Part shown: in pieces, positions 7,183-16,258 of the stretch
Numbering within the stretch: position 1 is the stretch's first letter
Layout of the letters: each line of letters opens with the position of its first letter
Source: Scytonema sp. UIC 10036
GTDB lineage: Bacteria; Cyanobacteriota; Cyanobacteriia; Cyanobacteriales; Nostocaceae
NCBI RefSeq assembly: GCF_009725235.1
Contig: NZ_WJFC01000211.1
Location: forward strand, 1 to 23,139
Reading direction: 5' to 3'
DNA length: 23,139 nt
Notes under the pieces: generated by a model
The model's database searches: none
What the model was told of the DNA's origin: nothing
Seen by the model: the letters and a program-made list of their open reading frames with translations, nothing else
Made by a program: the position numbers and the translations under genes

Positions 7183-7758
7183 TCGTATTGGTATTCCATG
7201 CACAACATCTTTTGAGTCATTTCACAGTTCGTCATCTGAGCAGAAGTGCCAATGATTTGTGCGTTCAATCGCGTTGGCTTAAATATTGTGTCATATTAAT
7301 TCTTCTCGCTCCTTGTGTATAAAATGAAAAAGTAGGGCGTTAACCATACTGATATAGACATATAAAAAAATACTTATATTTGAGTGAGAATATAACGTTG
7401 CCGCATGGTTTTTCAGTGTGGTTTACAGCTCGCGTTTATATCCACTTGTTGTACACACACTGCCCAAAATCCAAATGTACCCATATATACCTAGCACCAC
7501 CTTCTACAACACCTTGTGCAACTAACTCATCATAGATTTGACGGCAGTGGAGATCTGCTGCTTCTTGCTCCATTTCTGAGGTGTAGGTTGTTGCACGGGT
7601 ATAAAGAGATGCTCGCTATTTCTTGAAGCGAGGAGCTTGCATCTAAGCTGTGCCTGCTTGAGCGATCGCCCTTATGCGTAGGTTTTGGAATACAATAAGC
7701 GACGTGATACGACTGAAGCTATACCGCCTCCCATTCACCAGCAACCTAATAGAATAGA
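7183..7758. other. Gene-poor gap with one small minus-strand frame
   Basis: This 576-base gap is AT-rich at 7300-7400 and holds the decayed minus-strand frame described at 7436-7573, a HIP1 site near 7667, and a weak stem CTCGC (7612-7616)/GCGAG (7628-7632). I see no RNA gene or further coding sequence. Confidence 0.5.
7436..7573 (-). pseudogene. Small minus-strand frame, probably a gene remnant
   Basis: Reading the minus strand from the ATG at 7571-7573 gives 45 residues (MEQEAADLHCRQIYDELVAQ then GVVEGG and WVHLDFGQCVYNKW) before TAA at 7436-7438. The composition is protein-like: an amphipathic helix followed by aromatic-rich strands. The frame stays open 14 codons upstream of the ATG to a TAG, again with a plausible sequence, which suggests a decayed longer gene. 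I do not recognise the family. A genuine 45-residue protein is an alternative. Confidence 0.4.
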
Positions 7759-7791
7759 ATGCAAGCAGTCCGGCGCATCAAAGGAGAATTT

Positions 7792-8073
7792 ATGTCTGAT
7801 TTCATTAGAGTTCAAGGAGAAACTTGCCCCGCAGGATATCGTCATGTGACTTACGTTGAGGCACTAGAAAATGCCAGACAATTGTGTTCCATACTAAAGG
7901 AATGGGACATTGCACGTCTGGCTCATGGTGCTTCTATGGATGGTTCTGGTTATGGTTGTAAAATCAGACCAGATGATGAGAGAAGGTTAGGGCATTCCCT
8001 TTGTGTAAACCTGCGCTCGGCTGACCCACGGGATGTACCCGACATTAACTTCCGTTATTTTGCTGACGCATGA
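7792..8073 (+). CDS. Small hypothetical protein
   Basis: A 93-residue soluble protein I do not recognise. The ATG at 7792 is chosen over the one at 7759 because a strong AAGGAG (7781-7786) lies five bases upstream. It contains an N-terminal strand segment (DFIRVQGETCPAGYRHVTYV), a helix (EALENARQLCSILKEW), and a Gly-rich turn GASMDGSGYGCKI. Three cysteines lie in the first two thirds; there is no signal peptide or membrane segment. The end overlaps the next tiny frame by four bases (ATGA), so the two are probably translated together. Confidence 0.6.
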   Translation: MSDFIRVQGETCPAGYRHVTYVEALENARQLCSILKEWDIARLAHGASMDGSGYGCKIRPDDERRLGHSLCVNLRSADPRDVPDINFRYFADA

Positions 8074-8171
8074 ACGCACACATTGAGGATATTTCCCAAG
8101 GCGAAGTAGTTCCAGGTTCGACAGTCAAGTCACGTAATGAGATTGCCAATTTTGCGGCAAACGAGGCGTGA
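8070..8171 (+). CDS. Tiny coupled frame (33 residues), possibly truncated
   Basis: The ATG at 8070 overlaps the TGA of the preceding gene in an ATGA junction. The frame encodes 33 residues (MNAHIEDISQGEVVPGSTVK and a short alanine-rich end) before TGA at 8169-8171. The junction argues for real translation, but the short length and the relic just downstream suggest that the 3' part of a longer gene was lost. Function unknown. Confidence 0.35.
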   Translation: MNAHIEDISQGEVVPGSTVKSRNEIANFAANEA

Positions 8172-8247
8172 GGTCACCATGCTTCGTGTAGCAATAAGAT
8201 GGGTGCTGTGAGACAAAAACAAGCGATCGCCAGCAGTAGTGATTTTT

Positions 8248-8282
8248 GATTATAACACGGTTGTGCGTTTGGAAAAGGTGTT
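8248..8282 (+). pseudogene. 3'-end relic resembling the molybdopterin oxidoreductase gene
   Basis: These 35 bases match 6416-6450, the last full codons of the molybdopterin oxidoreductase, with three mismatches by eye. They encode DYNTVVRLEKV against DYNAIVRLEKV. Flanking bases do not match. This is best read as the remaining end of a second gene copy, or a scar of recombination between two copies. Confidence 0.6.
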
Positions 8283-8386
8283 TTCTATTGGAAAAACCTA
8301 AGAAATACTCCTTAGGGTAGATAGATTTAAAAATCGAACTCCTCAAAATAAGGTAGTACTTGAACGCTCCCTGCTTTAAAAATTCA

Positions 8387-11185
8387 ATGACTGAGGTAAA
8401 AGCCGGGATTTCCGATAGTCCCTCTCCAATAGAGAGTCCACAAACAGTTCCTTTATCAGAGAGTGAAGAGCGATTTCGGTTGGTGCTAGAAGCATTGCCC
8501 GATGGATTCATCATTCTGCGTAGCGTTCGGGATGTCGCAGGGGCGATCGCTGACTTTCTCATTGAATACACCAATCCAGTTGCTGCAAGAGGTTTGAACG
8601 ATACACCAGAGGAGTTATTCGGTCAGTCTTTACTGCACCTCTTTCCCGATAGTAAAACCAGTGGAATTTTCGCTCGCTACGTGACAGTCGCCGAAACTGG
8701 AATTTCGACAACCTTTGAGACATTTTACGACAACAAAGCCCTGACAGGCTGGTTTCGTAACGTCGTTGTAAAGCTAAACGATGGGATAGCGATTTCCTTG
8801 AGCGATATTACCGCTCGCAAACAAGCTTCTTTGGCACTGCAACAACAAGAGCAACATTTTAAGGTTGCTTTGCAAGAGAGCCAGGAACTGTTCCAATGCT
8901 TTATGAACCACAGTCCAGTTGCAGCATTTATTAAGGATGAAAGCGGGCGATATCTTTACGCAAATTCCTGGATAGAGCGAGTCTACCAGAGAACGCAATC
9001 GGATTTGATTGGCAAAACAGATTTTGATCTGTTGCCACCTGCTATTGCCGAGCAATTTCGTGCGAATGATGTGGCTGTACTCACCAGTGGCAAGCCGATG
9101 CAAATGCTAGAGACTATTCACCAGGAGGATGGGGAACACAGCTATATGTCATTTAAGTTTCCCTTCCGCAATGCGGCAGGGCAACAAGTCGTGGCTGGCG
9201 TGGCAATTGATATTACCGAGCGAATTCAAGCTGAAGCAGCCTTGCGGCAGCGTGAAACAGAACTGCGTTTGCTCACAAATGCTGTGCCTGTTCTCATTTC
9301 ATTTGTTGATGCTCAACAATGTTACCGCTTTAACAATCAGAAGTATGAGGAGTGGTTTGGAAAATCTGCAACTGAAGTGAAGGGAAAGCACCTCAGAGAA
9401 GTGCTGGGGGAAGTGGCGTATGAAGTCATTCGTCCTTATGTCGAGCAGGTACTCTCAGGGCAAGAGGTTTCCTTTGAGTGCAGAATTCCTTATAGTGCAG
9501 GTGGCACGCGAGATGTCATTGCTACTTACGTTCCTCATTTCGATAGCCAGGGAAACGTTGAAGGTTTTGTGGTATTGGTAAACGATATCACTCCCCGCAA
9601 GCAAGCAGAGGAAACCCTAAGGCAGAGTGAAGAAAGACTGAGAATTGCTCAAAAAGCTGCTAACGCTGGTGTATGGGATTGGGATATGACAACCAATCGC
9701 GTCACTTGGTCAGAAGAATACTACCGTCTTTATGGTCTCGATCCAATAATTACCCAGCCCTCCTATGAAAATTGGTTAAGTTCAATCGTTGAGCAAGATC
9801 GCGCACGCGTCGATCGCGCAACACGTGAAGCCCTAGAGCATCAAATCGATCTCAATGTTGAATTCCGCATTCTCCACCCAACCCAAGGGGAACGATGGCT
9901 AACTGCCATCGGGCAGACGTTTTACGATGACAACAAGCAACCCAAACGCATGACGGGCATTGCGCTGGATATTACCGATCGCAAATTTGCAGAACAGGAA
10001 CGTGAGCAATTATTAGAACGGGAGCGTGTTTCGAGGGAACAAGCCGAAACTGCAAACCGACTTAAAGATGAGTTTTTGGCTATATTGTCTCATGAGCTGC
10101 GATCGCCCCTCAACCCAATTCTGGGATGGGCAAGGTTGCTGCAAACTCGCCCATTCGATCGAGTGAGTGCAAAGCAAGCATTAGAGGCGATCGAGCGCAA
10201 CGCCAAGTTACAAATTCAACTGATTGACGACTTGCTTGATATCTCACGCATCTTGCGCGGCAAAATGATGCTGAATGTTTGTCCGGTGAATTTGGTGGAA
10301 GTCGTTGATGCCGCTTTGGAAACTGTGCGCCTCTCAGTCGAGGCAAAGGGTATTGAAATTCAGAAGGTTGTAGTGGGTGATATCGCTCTCGTCTCAGGTG
10401 ATTCGGCTCGCCTGCAACAGATTGTGTGGAATTTACTCTCCAATGCGGTGAAGTTCACACCATCAGGAGGACAAATTGAAATTCGGCTCGAACAAGTTGG
10501 CACCAATGCTCGCATTCAAGTCAAAGATACAGGGAAAGGTATCACTCCAGAGTTTCTCCCACACGTGTTTGAGCATTTCCGACAAGAGGACAGCACAACC
10601 ACCAGAAAATTTGGTGGTTTGGGGTTAGGATTAGCGATCGTTCGGTATTTAACTGAACTGCATGGCGGTACCGTTAAGTCAGAAAGTCCGGGCGCAGGAT
10701 TGGGCGCAACGTTTACAGTTTCACTGCCATTGCTAAAGCATGAAAACGCAGGAAAAACAGATGTGGCTGGATGTGCAAGCACTGTTGATGACACTTCCCA
10801 ACTCGCTCATTTGCGAATTTTAGTGGTGGATGATGAAGCTGATATGCGAGAACTCATTTATACTATTCTAGAACAAACTGGAGCAGAGATAAAAGTTGCA
10901 GCATCCGCACATGAAGCTTTGGAAGTTTTTACATTATTCAAGCCCGATCTTTTAATTGGCGATATTGGTATGCCAGAGATAGACGGTTATGAACTTATAC
11001 GTCAAGTGAGGAGTTTGCCCTCAGAACAGGGCGGCGGAATTCCAGCAATTGCCCTAACGGCTTATGCGGGAGAGGGCGATCGGCACAAGGCTCTGGCAAC
11101 AGGATTTCAGAAGCACATTGCAAAACCAGTTGAACCAGAAGAGTTGATAGAGGCTATCCTTAGTTTAAGGATTTCCAAGAAATAA
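8387..11185 (+). CDS. Multi-PAS hybrid histidine kinase with C-terminal receiver
   Basis: The ATG at 8387 gives 932 residues; an in-frame TTG at 8360, with AAGG just before it, is an alternative that adds nine. Four PAS-like domains come first (numbered from 8360: about 33-150, 168-290, 295-415 and 420-545), each ending in a DITxRKQA/E-type linker. HisKA follows with SHELRSPLNPILGWA (phosphoacceptor H578), then HATPase_c with the N box (QQIVWNLLSNAVKFTPSGG), DTGKGI, and GGLGLGLAIV. The C-terminal receiver has VVDDEAD, phosphoacceptor D868 (IGDIGMPEIDG), and K922 in HIAKP. No membrane segment is visible, so it is a cytosolic sensor; the signal and partner are unknown. The upstream gap carries a small stem (CCTAAG 8297-8302/CTTAGG 8311-8316). 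No separate regulator is adjacent, so output may go through phosphotransfer. Confidence 0.92.
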   Translation: MTEVKAGISDSPSPIESPQTVPLSESEERFRLVLEALPDGFIILRSVRDVAGAIADFLIEYTNPVAARGLNDTPEELFGQSLLHLFPDSKTSGIFARYVTVAETGISTTFETFYDNKALTGWFRNVVVKLNDGIAISLSDITARKQASLALQQQEQHFKVALQESQELFQCFMNHSPVAAFIKDESGRYLYANSWIERVYQRTQSDLIGKTDFDLLPPAIAEQFRANDVAVLTSGKPMQMLETIHQEDGEHSYMSFKFPFRNAAGQQVVAGVAIDITERIQAEAALRQRETELRLLTNAVPVLISFVDAQQCYRFNNQKYEEWFGKSATEVKGKHLREVLGEVAYEVIRPYVEQVLSGQEVSFECRIPYSAGGTRDVIATYVPHFDSQGNVEGFVVLVNDITPRKQAEETLRQSEERLRIAQKAANAGVWDWDMTTNRVTWSEEYYRLYGLDPIITQPSYENWLSSIVEQDRARVDRATREALEHQIDLNVEFRILHPTQGERWLTAIGQTFYDDNKQPKRMTGIALDITDRKFAEQEREQLLERERVSREQAETANRLKDEFLAILSHELRSPLNPILGWARLLQTRPFDRVSAKQALEAIERNAKLQIQLIDDLLDISRILRGKMMLNVCPVNLVEVVDAALETVRLSVEAKGIEIQKVVVGDIALVSGDSARLQQIVWNLLSNAVKFTPSGGQIEIRLEQVGTNARIQVKDTGKGITPEFLPHVFEHFRQEDSTTTRKFGGLGLGLAIVRYLTELHGGTVKSESPGAGLGATFTVSLPLLKHENAGKTDVAGCASTVDDTSQLAHLRILVVDDEADMRELIYTILEQTGAEIKVAASAHEALEVFTLFKPDLLIGDIGMPEIDGYELIRQVRSLPSEQGGGIPAIALTAYAGEGDRHKALATGFQKHIAKPVEPEELIEAILSLRISKK

Positions 11186-11204
11186 ACTGTCTCTTGTTCT
11201 CTCG

Positions 11205-11280
11205 TTCCCAGGCGGAGCCTGGGAATGCAGTCTACGAGGCTCTGCCTCGCACCTCTGAAGTACTGGAGGCGGAGCCTGGA
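11205..11280. repeat. Dispersed inverted-repeat element, copy 1
   Basis: TTCCCAGGC (11205-11213) and GCCTGGGAA (11217-11225) form a perfect 9-bp stem around GGA, then CGAGGC/GCCTCG (11235-11249) and a third GGCGGAGCCTGG. The same order of elements recurs at 20176-20250, so this is a dispersed element of about 75-80 bases; similar ones are widespread in cyanobacteria. It may also end transcription of the kinase gene. The remainder of the 311-base gap (11281-11496) shows nothing else I can name. Confidence 0.65.
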
Positions 11281-11496
11281 AACAATGCAGCAAGTGGATT
11301 GCCTGAAATGCCTACCATAACTAAGTATATACGTTTAACAGGGTTAGAATAAGTAATGCAAAACCTAGATACATTGCTATGCGTAGTATCGTTAGAAATA
11401 AAACCATAAAATTTTTTCTGGTGTAACGAATTTATACATTTCGTTTATAGGATGCCCACATTCCAGCCAAAACTATCGTTCTTTGGGGTCTAAGGT

Positions 11497-13287
11497 TTAT
11501 GGATAAACTTTTGTAGCGCAAACCCACTTATTACGTCCTTGTTCTTTAGCTTTGTATAAAGCTTTGTCGGCTGCGTCAATCAAATTTTGCGCTGAACTTT
11601 TAGCTGTTGGTGTTTGAATCGCAACACCTAAACTCACAGTCACAAAAGATTGAAAGTCATTTGTCTTTATATGAGGAATCTTTAATTTTTGAATAGATTT
11701 TTGAATCAACTTAGTGACTTTGATAGCACCTGCTTCGTTCGTATTTGGCAAAACAGCAATAAATTCTTCACCACCATAACGAGCTAGTAGATCGGAAGGG
11801 CGCTTCAATACAGCTTGTGCTGCACGAGCAACTTTTATTAAGCATTCATCCCCAGCGAGATGCCCATAAGAATCATTATAATTCTTGAAATAGTCAATAT
11901 CAAATAGAATTAAAGATAAATAATTCTCAGTTCCTATTAATCGGTTCCATTCCTGCTCTAAAAATTCATCAAAACAACGACGGTTAGCAATTTTGGTTAA
12001 ACCATCTAGCTTACTCAGTTTTTCAAGCTGAGAATTTGCTAGTGCTAAAGCTTGGTTTGCCTTCTCAAGTTGACGAGCTTGAGAGCGAGATTGCTCTAAT
12101 AATTCTGAATGTTCTAAAGCCACACTAAACTGAACTGCTAACTGTCGGATAAATTGAATTTCTGAAGTTTCCCACTCTCGCGAACAACGGCAGTGATGAA
12201 CACAGAGTAATCCCCATAAAGTTTTTCCTTTCATTAGAGGGACAACAATTTGCGCCTTAATTTGAAATTGCTCTAACACTTGAAGGTGGCAATCTTTTAG
12301 CCCTGCTTGATAAACATCTGATAGTACCTGTATACGCCCTTGGTGATAAGCAACTGCATATTTTTCACCAAAACAATAATCGTTCACCTTTATAGAGAGC
12401 GCAGAATCGTAGTCAGGCAACACATTCTCAGAGACAAATGCACCAGAGGTATAGTTCGATTCAAGATCGAATTGAAAGATCGTGACGCGATCGCTGCGAA
12501 GCGCTTTACGAATTTCTCGTACAGTTGTTTTAAATAAGGTTTCTAAATTAAGAGATTCACGAATTTCAGCAACTAAATTAAACAGAATCTCCTGCTGCTG
12601 ATTGGCTTTATGCAGTTCTGCTGCTTTTTGTTCTGCTTTAGCTAAAAATTCTGCTTGTTTAACTGCAAACCCTAACTGCGTTGCAATCTGAGACAGAAAC
12701 TGAATTTCTAATTTTTGCCATTCATGTGGCTGCGAGTGCTGATAAGCAGCAAGTACTCCCCACAGTTTTTTTCCCACAAAAATTGGTGCAGTTGCGTAAG
12801 CGCGAATATGAAATTGTTCTAAAATTTCTAAATGGCATTGAGACAAGCCTGCTGAGTAGATATCTGAAACAACTAAAGTTTCATTATTACGGTACCGTCC
12901 TCCTTGATGTTCTTGTAAATAAGTGTCATTCCAAACTGTATTGTTTCCTAATGTTTCTACATCATCCCATCCCGGCTCTGCAAACTCAAAGTCGCTGACA
13001 AATTCTCCCCCCCAGTTTTCATAGAAACGATAAACGGCAATCCGCTCAATGCGGAGTAACTTACAAGTTTCCTTAGTGGCTGTACGAAAAATTGTTTCTA
13101 ATTCAAGAGAAGCTCGGATTTTACTAATAACTCGGTAAAGCGCCTTTTCTTGCTCTGCTAGCTGCCGAATTTGAATATTTTTATCATGTAGTTGAGTTTC
13201 TAAATGACTAATACTAGGCTGCCCTAAAAGCTGACAGAGTACACGGTCAAATAGTTTTGTGATGACAGATAAAGTTTTGTATAACAT
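11497..13287 (-). CDS. GAF-GAF-GGDEF diguanylate cyclase, second GAF cyanobacteriochrome-like
   Basis: Makes c-di-GMP from two GTP. The ATG at 13287 gives 596 residues; a GTG at 13323 would add twelve (numbering below counts from the GTG). A coiled-coil-like stretch (40-65) leads to GAF1 (about 66-225), with C163-H164 in GLSQCH. GAF2 (about 245-405) has D-Y-C-F at 315-318, QGRIQVLSDVY, C345-H346 in GLKDCH, and LWGLLCVHHC; this combination is the DXCF signature of bilin-binding cyanobacteriochromes. A helical linker (405-435) leads to GGDEF, with the active loop GGEEF (517-521) and an RPSD inhibitory site (508-511) five residues before it, so product feedback is likely. No membrane helix. Bilin binding is inference: related GAFs that bind no pigment share some of these residues. 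Confidence 0.9.
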   Translation of the reverse strand: MLYKTLSVITKLFDRVLCQLLGQPSISHLETQLHDKNIQIRQLAEQEKALYRVISKIRASLELETIFRTATKETCKLLRIERIAVYRFYENWGGEFVSDFEFAEPGWDDVETLGNNTVWNDTYLQEHQGGRYRNNETLVVSDIYSAGLSQCHLEILEQFHIRAYATAPIFVGKKLWGVLAAYQHSQPHEWQKLEIQFLSQIATQLGFAVKQAEFLAKAEQKAAELHKANQQQEILFNLVAEIRESLNLETLFKTTVREIRKALRSDRVTIFQFDLESNYTSGAFVSENVLPDYDSALSIKVNDYCFGEKYAVAYHQGRIQVLSDVYQAGLKDCHLQVLEQFQIKAQIVVPLMKGKTLWGLLCVHHCRCSREWETSEIQFIRQLAVQFSVALEHSELLEQSRSQARQLEKANQALALANSQLEKLSKLDGLTKIANRRCFDEFLEQEWNRLIGTENYLSLILFDIDYFKNYNDSYGHLAGDECLIKVARAAQAVLKRPSDLLARYGGEEFIAVLPNTNEAGAIKVTKLIQKSIQKLKIPHIKTNDFQSFVTVSLGVAIQTPTAKSSAQNLIDAADKALYKAKEQGRNKWVCATKVYP

Positions 13288-13323
13288 GAGAAGTATAATT
13301 ATAGTAATATGACAAATGAACAC

Positions 13324-13843
13324 AGACAGTTATAATGCCGCAGCTAGTAATTTTTTGGAGTTTAAATGCATTTTTTATCAAAGTTTTCCCCAACTTTAAC
13401 TCTGCAACCAATTATTCCGGTAGAAGAGTGCAATCAAAAGTGACAATTAGGATAAAGTGATTATCACAAGCGTGGTATTGCTGGATAGTTGGTGGTTAGG
13501 AACGGAGAGAGGCATTGTAGTAATCCACAAAGTATATGTACCTCCAAATGTGATGGCTTGACTTCTTGAAGAAGGATGTGTCCTAATTTTTTTAGGAGAA
13601 AACTGCTTAGGCATCTCTATCTAAAGAATTAGGTATTTACTACCTTACCATTTTGATTTCACAAGAGCTGCAAAATAGTTATGTATTTATGAGATACACA
13701 TCGTCAAGGGAGGAAATTGGTTTTCCAATTTGGGAAAGTAAATCTTTGGGAAATGTTCTTGTAATGCAGGCTGAAAAGCTGATTACTCATTCAAGACAGG
13801 CAGAAATCTCCGTCCTACAATTGGAGAGTATTAATGAGGTTTT
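13324..13843. other. Intergenic region between divergent genes
   Basis: About 520 bases between the divergently transcribed cyclase and deaminase genes. It should carry both promoters, though I cannot pin either down. A TTG-started 64-codon frame (13653-13847) overlaps the deaminase start by four bases but has no recognisable content. A small TTCTT-G-AAGAA palindrome lies at about 13563-13573. Confidence 0.4.
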
Positions 13844-14269
13844 ATGAACAAAGAAGATTTTATGCGTTTGGCGTTGGAGGAAGCTAAGAAGGGTGATGCT
13901 CCCTATGGAGCGATCGCTGTCAAAGACGATCGAGTCATTGCAAAGGCTTACAACACCGTCAAGCAAGACAGCGATCCCTCTGCACACGCAGAGATTAATG
14001 TTATACGGAAATTAACTGCTAGTCTTCAAAATCCTTCTTTAGAAGGTTATACCATATATACGACGGGTGAACCTTGCCCGATGTGTGCAACTGCTTGTGT
14101 TTGGGCAGGTGTAAAAGAAATTATTTATGGCGCGTCTATTGAAGATTTAATCTCAGTTAATCAATCTCAAATTAATATATCTTGTGAAGAAGTGATTGCT
14201 AAGAGTTTTAGACAAATTCAGGTGACAAAAGGTATTTTAAGGGAGGAGTGTATTAAATTGTTTAGTTAG
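13844..14269 (+). CDS. Zinc-dependent nucleoside/guanine deaminase-type enzyme
   Basis: A 141-residue member of the CDA fold. The zinc site and proton shuttle are present: H48-A49-E50 (SAHAEINVI) and PCPMC with C78 and C81 ([16 protein letters not shown]). The family removes the amino group of a purine or pyrimidine base, nucleoside or tRNA adenosine. [16 protein letters not shown] and a C-terminus ending in EECIKLF resemble small guanine/nucleoside deaminases more than TadA, but the substrate cannot be fixed by eye. GAGG at 13835-13838 sits five bases before the ATG. Its 3' end overlaps the convergent response-regulator gene by eight bases. Confidence 0.85.
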   Translation: MNKEDFMRLALEEAKKGDAPYGAIAVKDDRVIAKAYNTVKQDSDPSAHAEINVIRKLTASLQNPSLEGYTIYTTGEPCPMCATACVWAGVKEIIYGASIEDLISVNQSQINISCEEVIAKSFRQIQVTKGILREECIKLFS

Positions 14270-14924
14270 TTGTTTCCTGGTTAAGATAGGGTAAAAACGA
14301 ATTGGCAAAAATGGCTGCTTGAGTGCGATCGCGTAAATTCAATCTGTTTAAAATATTGGTGACGTGGTTCTTGACAGTTCCTTCTGAGATAAAAAGTTGT
14401 TGAGCAATCTCCCGGTTACTAGCACCAATCGCGATTAACCGCAAAACCTCTTTTTCTCTAGGAGTCAGTTCAACCAAGCCAGATGGTAAAGGTTGGGTTG
14501 CACTCACCGGAGGAACTTGAGAGAGGAGTTTTTTAACGATCCCCGGTCCTAATTGAGTATAACCTCTATGAACAGCACGAATGGCAAAAGCGAGTTCTTC
14601 AGAAGGAGTATCTTTCAGTAAATAACCTGTTGCTCCATTTTGCAATGCTGCTTTCACATATTCATCATCATCAAATGTTGTCAGCACTAAAACTTTAACT
14701 TTAGGAAAACGCTTTCGTATTTCTCGTGTCGCTGCTACTCCATCCATAATTGGCATTCTAATATCCATTAAGACTATATCTGGATGTAATTCTTCAATTA
14801 AGTGAAGCGCCATCTCACCGTTTTCAGCTTCTCCCACAATTTCTAAATCTTCTTCTAATTCCAACAATGCCTTTAACCCTTGACGGATTAAATTTTGGTC
14901 ATCGGCTAGTAAAACTTTAATCAT
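14262..14924 (-). CDS. NarL/FixJ-family response regulator
   Basis: A 220-residue regulator from the ATG at 14924, where the receiver begins ([20 protein letters not shown]); a longer 235-residue version adds a non-domain tail and is rejected. Receiver: D8-D9, phosphoacceptor D54 in [11 protein letters not shown] switch in [12 protein letters not shown], and LLKDTP with the conserved lysine. LuxR-type helix-turn-helix at about 150-205: [19 protein letters not shown] and [17 protein letters not shown]. It acts as a DNA-binding transcription factor activated by the kinase encoded just upstream; the ATG overlaps the kinase TGA (ATGA), indicating translational coupling. Targets are unknown. Confidence 0.93.
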   Translation of the reverse strand: MIKVLLADDQNLIRQGLKALLELEEDLEIVGEAENGEMALHLIEELHPDIVLMDIRMPIMDGVAATREIRKRFPKVKVLVLTTFDDDEYVKAALQNGATGYLLKDTPSEELAFAIRAVHRGYTQLGPGIVKKLLSQVPPVSATQPLPSGLVELTPREKEVLRLIAIGASNREIAQQLFISEGTVKNHVTNILNRLNLRDRTQAAIFANSFLPYLNQETTN

Positions 14925-16132
14925 AATTCTAAATTCCCAAAGATGGGAATAGTGACTGTAATAGTGCAACCGCTCCCAGGGGCAGATTGAATCCGAAAAT
15001 GACCTCCTAATGCCGAAGTGCGATCGCGCATACTTTTTAGTCCGAATCCTGTAGTATTTTGCTTCAAATCAAACCCCACTCCATTGTCTTGAATCTTAAG
15101 CTGTAGACTGCCATCGATCGCAATTAGTTCCAGTTTAACTTCTGTCGCCTTTGCATGTTTGTAAATATTTGTCAATGATTCTTGAATAATCCGATAAACT
15201 GGTGTACTCATTTCAGCAGGGACAGAGTAGGGCAATTGGATGTGACAAATGGGCGTAATACTCGTGGAACGTTGAAGATTTTCTACCAGCCCTAAAATTG
15301 CTTGTTCCAAAGATTGTTCTTGCAAAGGATGAGAACGCATAGTAGAAACTGATTGACGCACATCTTGTAAAGCGCTACTTCCCAATTCCTTTGCCCTTGC
15401 TAAAAAAGTCCTTGCCTTTTCTGGGTTAGATTGCCATAGCTTTAAAGCCGTTTCCAATTGCAAGTTCAAAGCTGTAAGAGAGTGTCCCAAAGAATCGTGT
15501 ATTTCACGAGCAATGCGGTTGCGTTCCTCTAAAGTTGCTTGGTTTTCGATTTGTAGAGCATACTGACGGAGTTTTTCATTAGCGATCGCCAGCTTTTCTC
15601 GACTTTGGCGTTCTGATAAAACAGCATTCATCAACAGCAAAATAAAAACGAGAGCTAACCCAAAGACAAGCACAAAACTTAAAGTAAAAAACCAGAAGCG
15701 CTCCTGTACCATTGGTGATAATGGTATGCGCTCCAACCGACGCCTAAATGTCAGCAAAAACAAGATAAATGATAAACCCGCACTAATCAAACGACCGGGT
15801 AATTGAAAAATCAAACAACTACGAGTCACAAAAATGAGGTAAGGAAAGGGGAAAAGACGAGCAGTTCTACCACTAAAAAAACCAATAATTAAAATTAATA
15901 AAATTTCTATAGCTGTATAAAATATTTTGGTAACTTTGTGACCTGTGGGTAGATACAATCCCATTAAGCCAAAGATAATTAAACTGCAAATCGTCAGTTC
16001 TGGAAATTGGTTGGGGTAACGAAATACAGGAAATGGCATAAGTGCCGTAAAAACGGCAAATACCAGCAAAACCCACTCTAAATAGAGCAAAAATCGAAAA
16101 GGATGATTTTTGAACTGAATTGAACGGTTCAT
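14921..16132 (-). CDS. Membrane histidine kinase, NarX/DesK type (HisKA_3)
   Basis: A 403-residue kinase with about five to six hydrophobic segments in residues 12-170 (around 14-32, 46-62, 72-86, 96-110, 115-129 and 147-170) and no large periplasmic sensor, as in DesK-like sensors of membrane state. A helical linker leads to HisKA_3 with the H box [18 protein letters not shown] (phosphoacceptor H212). The HATPase has [13 protein letters not shown] (317-329), DNGVGF (349-354) and GFGLKSM (362-368). It phosphorylates the overlapping NarL-type regulator. The signal is unknown; membrane or envelope stress is plausible by architecture. Short heptamer arrays lie just upstream of its start. Confidence 0.92.
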   Translation of the reverse strand: MNRSIQFKNHPFRFLLYLEWVLLVFAVFTALMPFPVFRYPNQFPELTICSLIIFGLMGLYLPTGHKVTKIFYTAIEILLILIIGFFSGRTARLFPFPYLIFVTRSCLIFQLPGRLISAGLSFILFLLTFRRRLERIPLSPMVQERFWFFTLSFVLVFGLALVFILLLMNAVLSERQSREKLAIANEKLRQYALQIENQATLEERNRIAREIHDSLGHSLTALNLQLETALKLWQSNPEKARTFLARAKELGSSALQDVRQSVSTMRSHPLQEQSLEQAILGLVENLQRSTSITPICHIQLPYSVPAEMSTPVYRIIQESLTNIYKHAKATEVKLELIAIDGSLQLKIQDNGVGFDLKQNTTGFGLKSMRDRTSALGGHFRIQSAPGSGCTITVTIPIFGNLEL

Positions 16133-16143
16133 AAGTTATACCA

Positions 16144-16171
16144 TTTTAGATTTTAGATTTTAGATTTTGGA
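16144..16171. repeat. Heptamer array TTTTAGA x4 (STRR type)
   Basis: Four tandem 7-base units, three TTTTAGA and a final TTTTGGA, start 12 bases upstream of the kinase start codon. The unit is the complement of the AATCTAAA/AATCCAAA units at 16259-16405, so the two arrays face each other as an inverted pair around 87 bases. Confidence 0.8.
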
Positions 16172-16258
16172 TTGAAAAAGCCTTGTAGGGCTTAATATCA
16201 TCCAAATATATGTTGCCTGGTTTTCAAAAGTTTGTTATTTATTATTTTTACATTGCCA

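Noticed and set aside
8125..8574. Minus-strand frame of 149 codons
   Set aside because: Antisense to the kinase start and the 3' relic, with no domain pattern.
11497..13287. GAF1 as a full cyanobacteriochrome domain
   Set aside because: It has the Cys-His pair but lacks the DXCF motif and the LWGLL-x-x-H context, so only GAF2 is put forward.
13653..13847. TTG-started frame of 64 codons overlapping the deaminase start
   Set aside because: No ribosome-binding site, no recognisable content and a weak start codon. It may be a short upstream frame, but there is not enough to call a gene.
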